This document shows positions 5,659-5,839 of a stretch of DNA of 5,839 bases, in pieces. How positions within the stretch are numbered: the stretch's first letter is position 1; the number at the start of each line of letters is the position of its first letter. Source of the stretch: DASXMX01 sp036794395. Lineage in GTDB: Bacteria; Planctomycetota; Phycisphaerae; Tepidisphaerales; Tepidisphaeraceae. Made by a program: the position numbers and the translations under genes. The notes under the pieces were generated by a model. The model was not told where the DNA came from, made no database searches, and saw nothing but the letters and a program-made list of their open reading frames with translations. The stretch covers positions 1 through 5,839 of the forward strand of contig DAIRGS010000404.1 in the NCBI GenBank assembly GCA_036794395.1, given 5' to 3'.

Positions 5659-5713
5659 CAATATGTCAAATGTCAAGCGTTGACCCCCTTTGCGTGTTGA
5701 CCCCCTTTGCGTT
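5611..5713. mobile_element. Perfect 50-bp inverted repeat, probable REP/RAYT-type or miniature mobile element
   Basis: The arms at 5611-5660 and 5664-5713 are exact reverse complements separated by the 3-nt loop ATA. Each arm holds two tandem 17-bp units: ACGCAAAGGGGGTCAAC at 5612-5628 and 5629-5645, mirrored at 5679-5695 and 5696-5712. The centre is CGCTTGACATTTGACA and its complement. From memory, palindromes of the type AAAGGGGTCAA...TTGACATTTGACA occur as dispersed elements near IS200-like REP-associated tyrosine transposases in many environmental bacteria. No transposase is present here, so this would be a non-autonomous copy. No flanking target duplication is evident. It interrupts the fourth array gene. 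Confidence 0.85.
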
Positions 5714-5839
5714 CTTACTTCTCCAATGCAGCCTGTTGCTCGCGATGTTGCTTCTGGTCGGCGTCAAACGAGGGATGACGATGTCCTAGCCCCTATTCAA
5801 GCGTGATTTTCTTTCCCGCGGCGTGAGCCGCGCACAAAA
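5714..5839. other. Tail of window with no supportable gene; small GC-rich hairpin
   Basis: Neither strand has a gene-like frame. On the - strand, 25 codons lie open between a TAG (5793-5795) and a TAA (5715-5717), ending in Gln/Glu-rich codons. This could be a remnant of another gene but is too short to call. A hairpin, CGCGGC-GTGA-GCCGCG (5817-5832), has a GNRA-type loop and resembles a dispersed intergenic repeat; no T-run follows. Confidence 0.4.

Noticed and set aside
5649..5680. Promoter from TTGACA within the palindrome
   Set aside because: TTGACA appears only because of the repeat; no -10-like hexamer lies 16-18 bp away.
5715..5795. C-terminal end of a - strand gene (...HREQQAALEK, stop next to the palindrome)
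   Set aside because: Only 25 codons are open, with a stop upstream and no start; suggestive wording but not enough to call.

Overview
The window looks like a piece of a GC-rich (roughly 57-60% by eye), non-enteric chromosome, most likely from the Planctomycetota. Three things suggest this: proteins ending in a PEP-CTERM sorting tail (Val-Pro-Glu-Pro-Thr, a short hydrophobic stretch, then four arginines); an FHA/SpoIIE signalling phosphatase; and a GC-rich degenerate intergenic repeat around 1831-1871. The phylum is an inference. No rRNA or marker gene is present.

Layout, left to right. 1-156 is a leader with a REP-like hairpin and a weak candidate promoter. 157-1815 encodes a 552-aa FHA-GAF-like-SpoIIE/PP2C phosphatase with its metal-binding aspartates intact. 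1816-1964 is intergenic with a degenerate repeat. 1965-2393 encodes a 142-aa cytosolic protein that resembles the Imm44 family of toxin-immunity proteins, with no toxin gene in the window. 2394-2774 is non-coding; its first half is an organised block of direct and inverted repeats, and its second half is the leader of the next gene.

2775-5658 is the distinctive part: a tandem array of four related genes on the + strand. The first three (234, 235 and 240 aa) are intact secreted proteins with a signal peptide, a roughly 180-residue shared domain I cannot assign to a known family, and a PEP-CTERM tail. The fourth keeps only its first 75 codons. It runs straight into a perfect 50-bp inverted repeat with a 3-nt loop (5611-5713), which appears to have cut it off. 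Copies 2 and 3 and their downstream spacers repeat at an exact 885-bp period. The two spacers (4339-4500 and 5224-5385) are about 94% identical and a 90-nt coding block differs at one position, while the rest of the genes has diverged. This mosaic suggests local recombination, gene conversion or selection on the spacer itself.

How the genes fit together: the phosphatase (probable partner-switch or stress signalling) and the Imm44-like protein look like unrelated single genes. The PEP-CTERM array is a lineage-specific expansion of exported proteins, presumably processed by an exosortase encoded elsewhere. All genes lie on the + strand. The last 126 bases hold no supportable gene.
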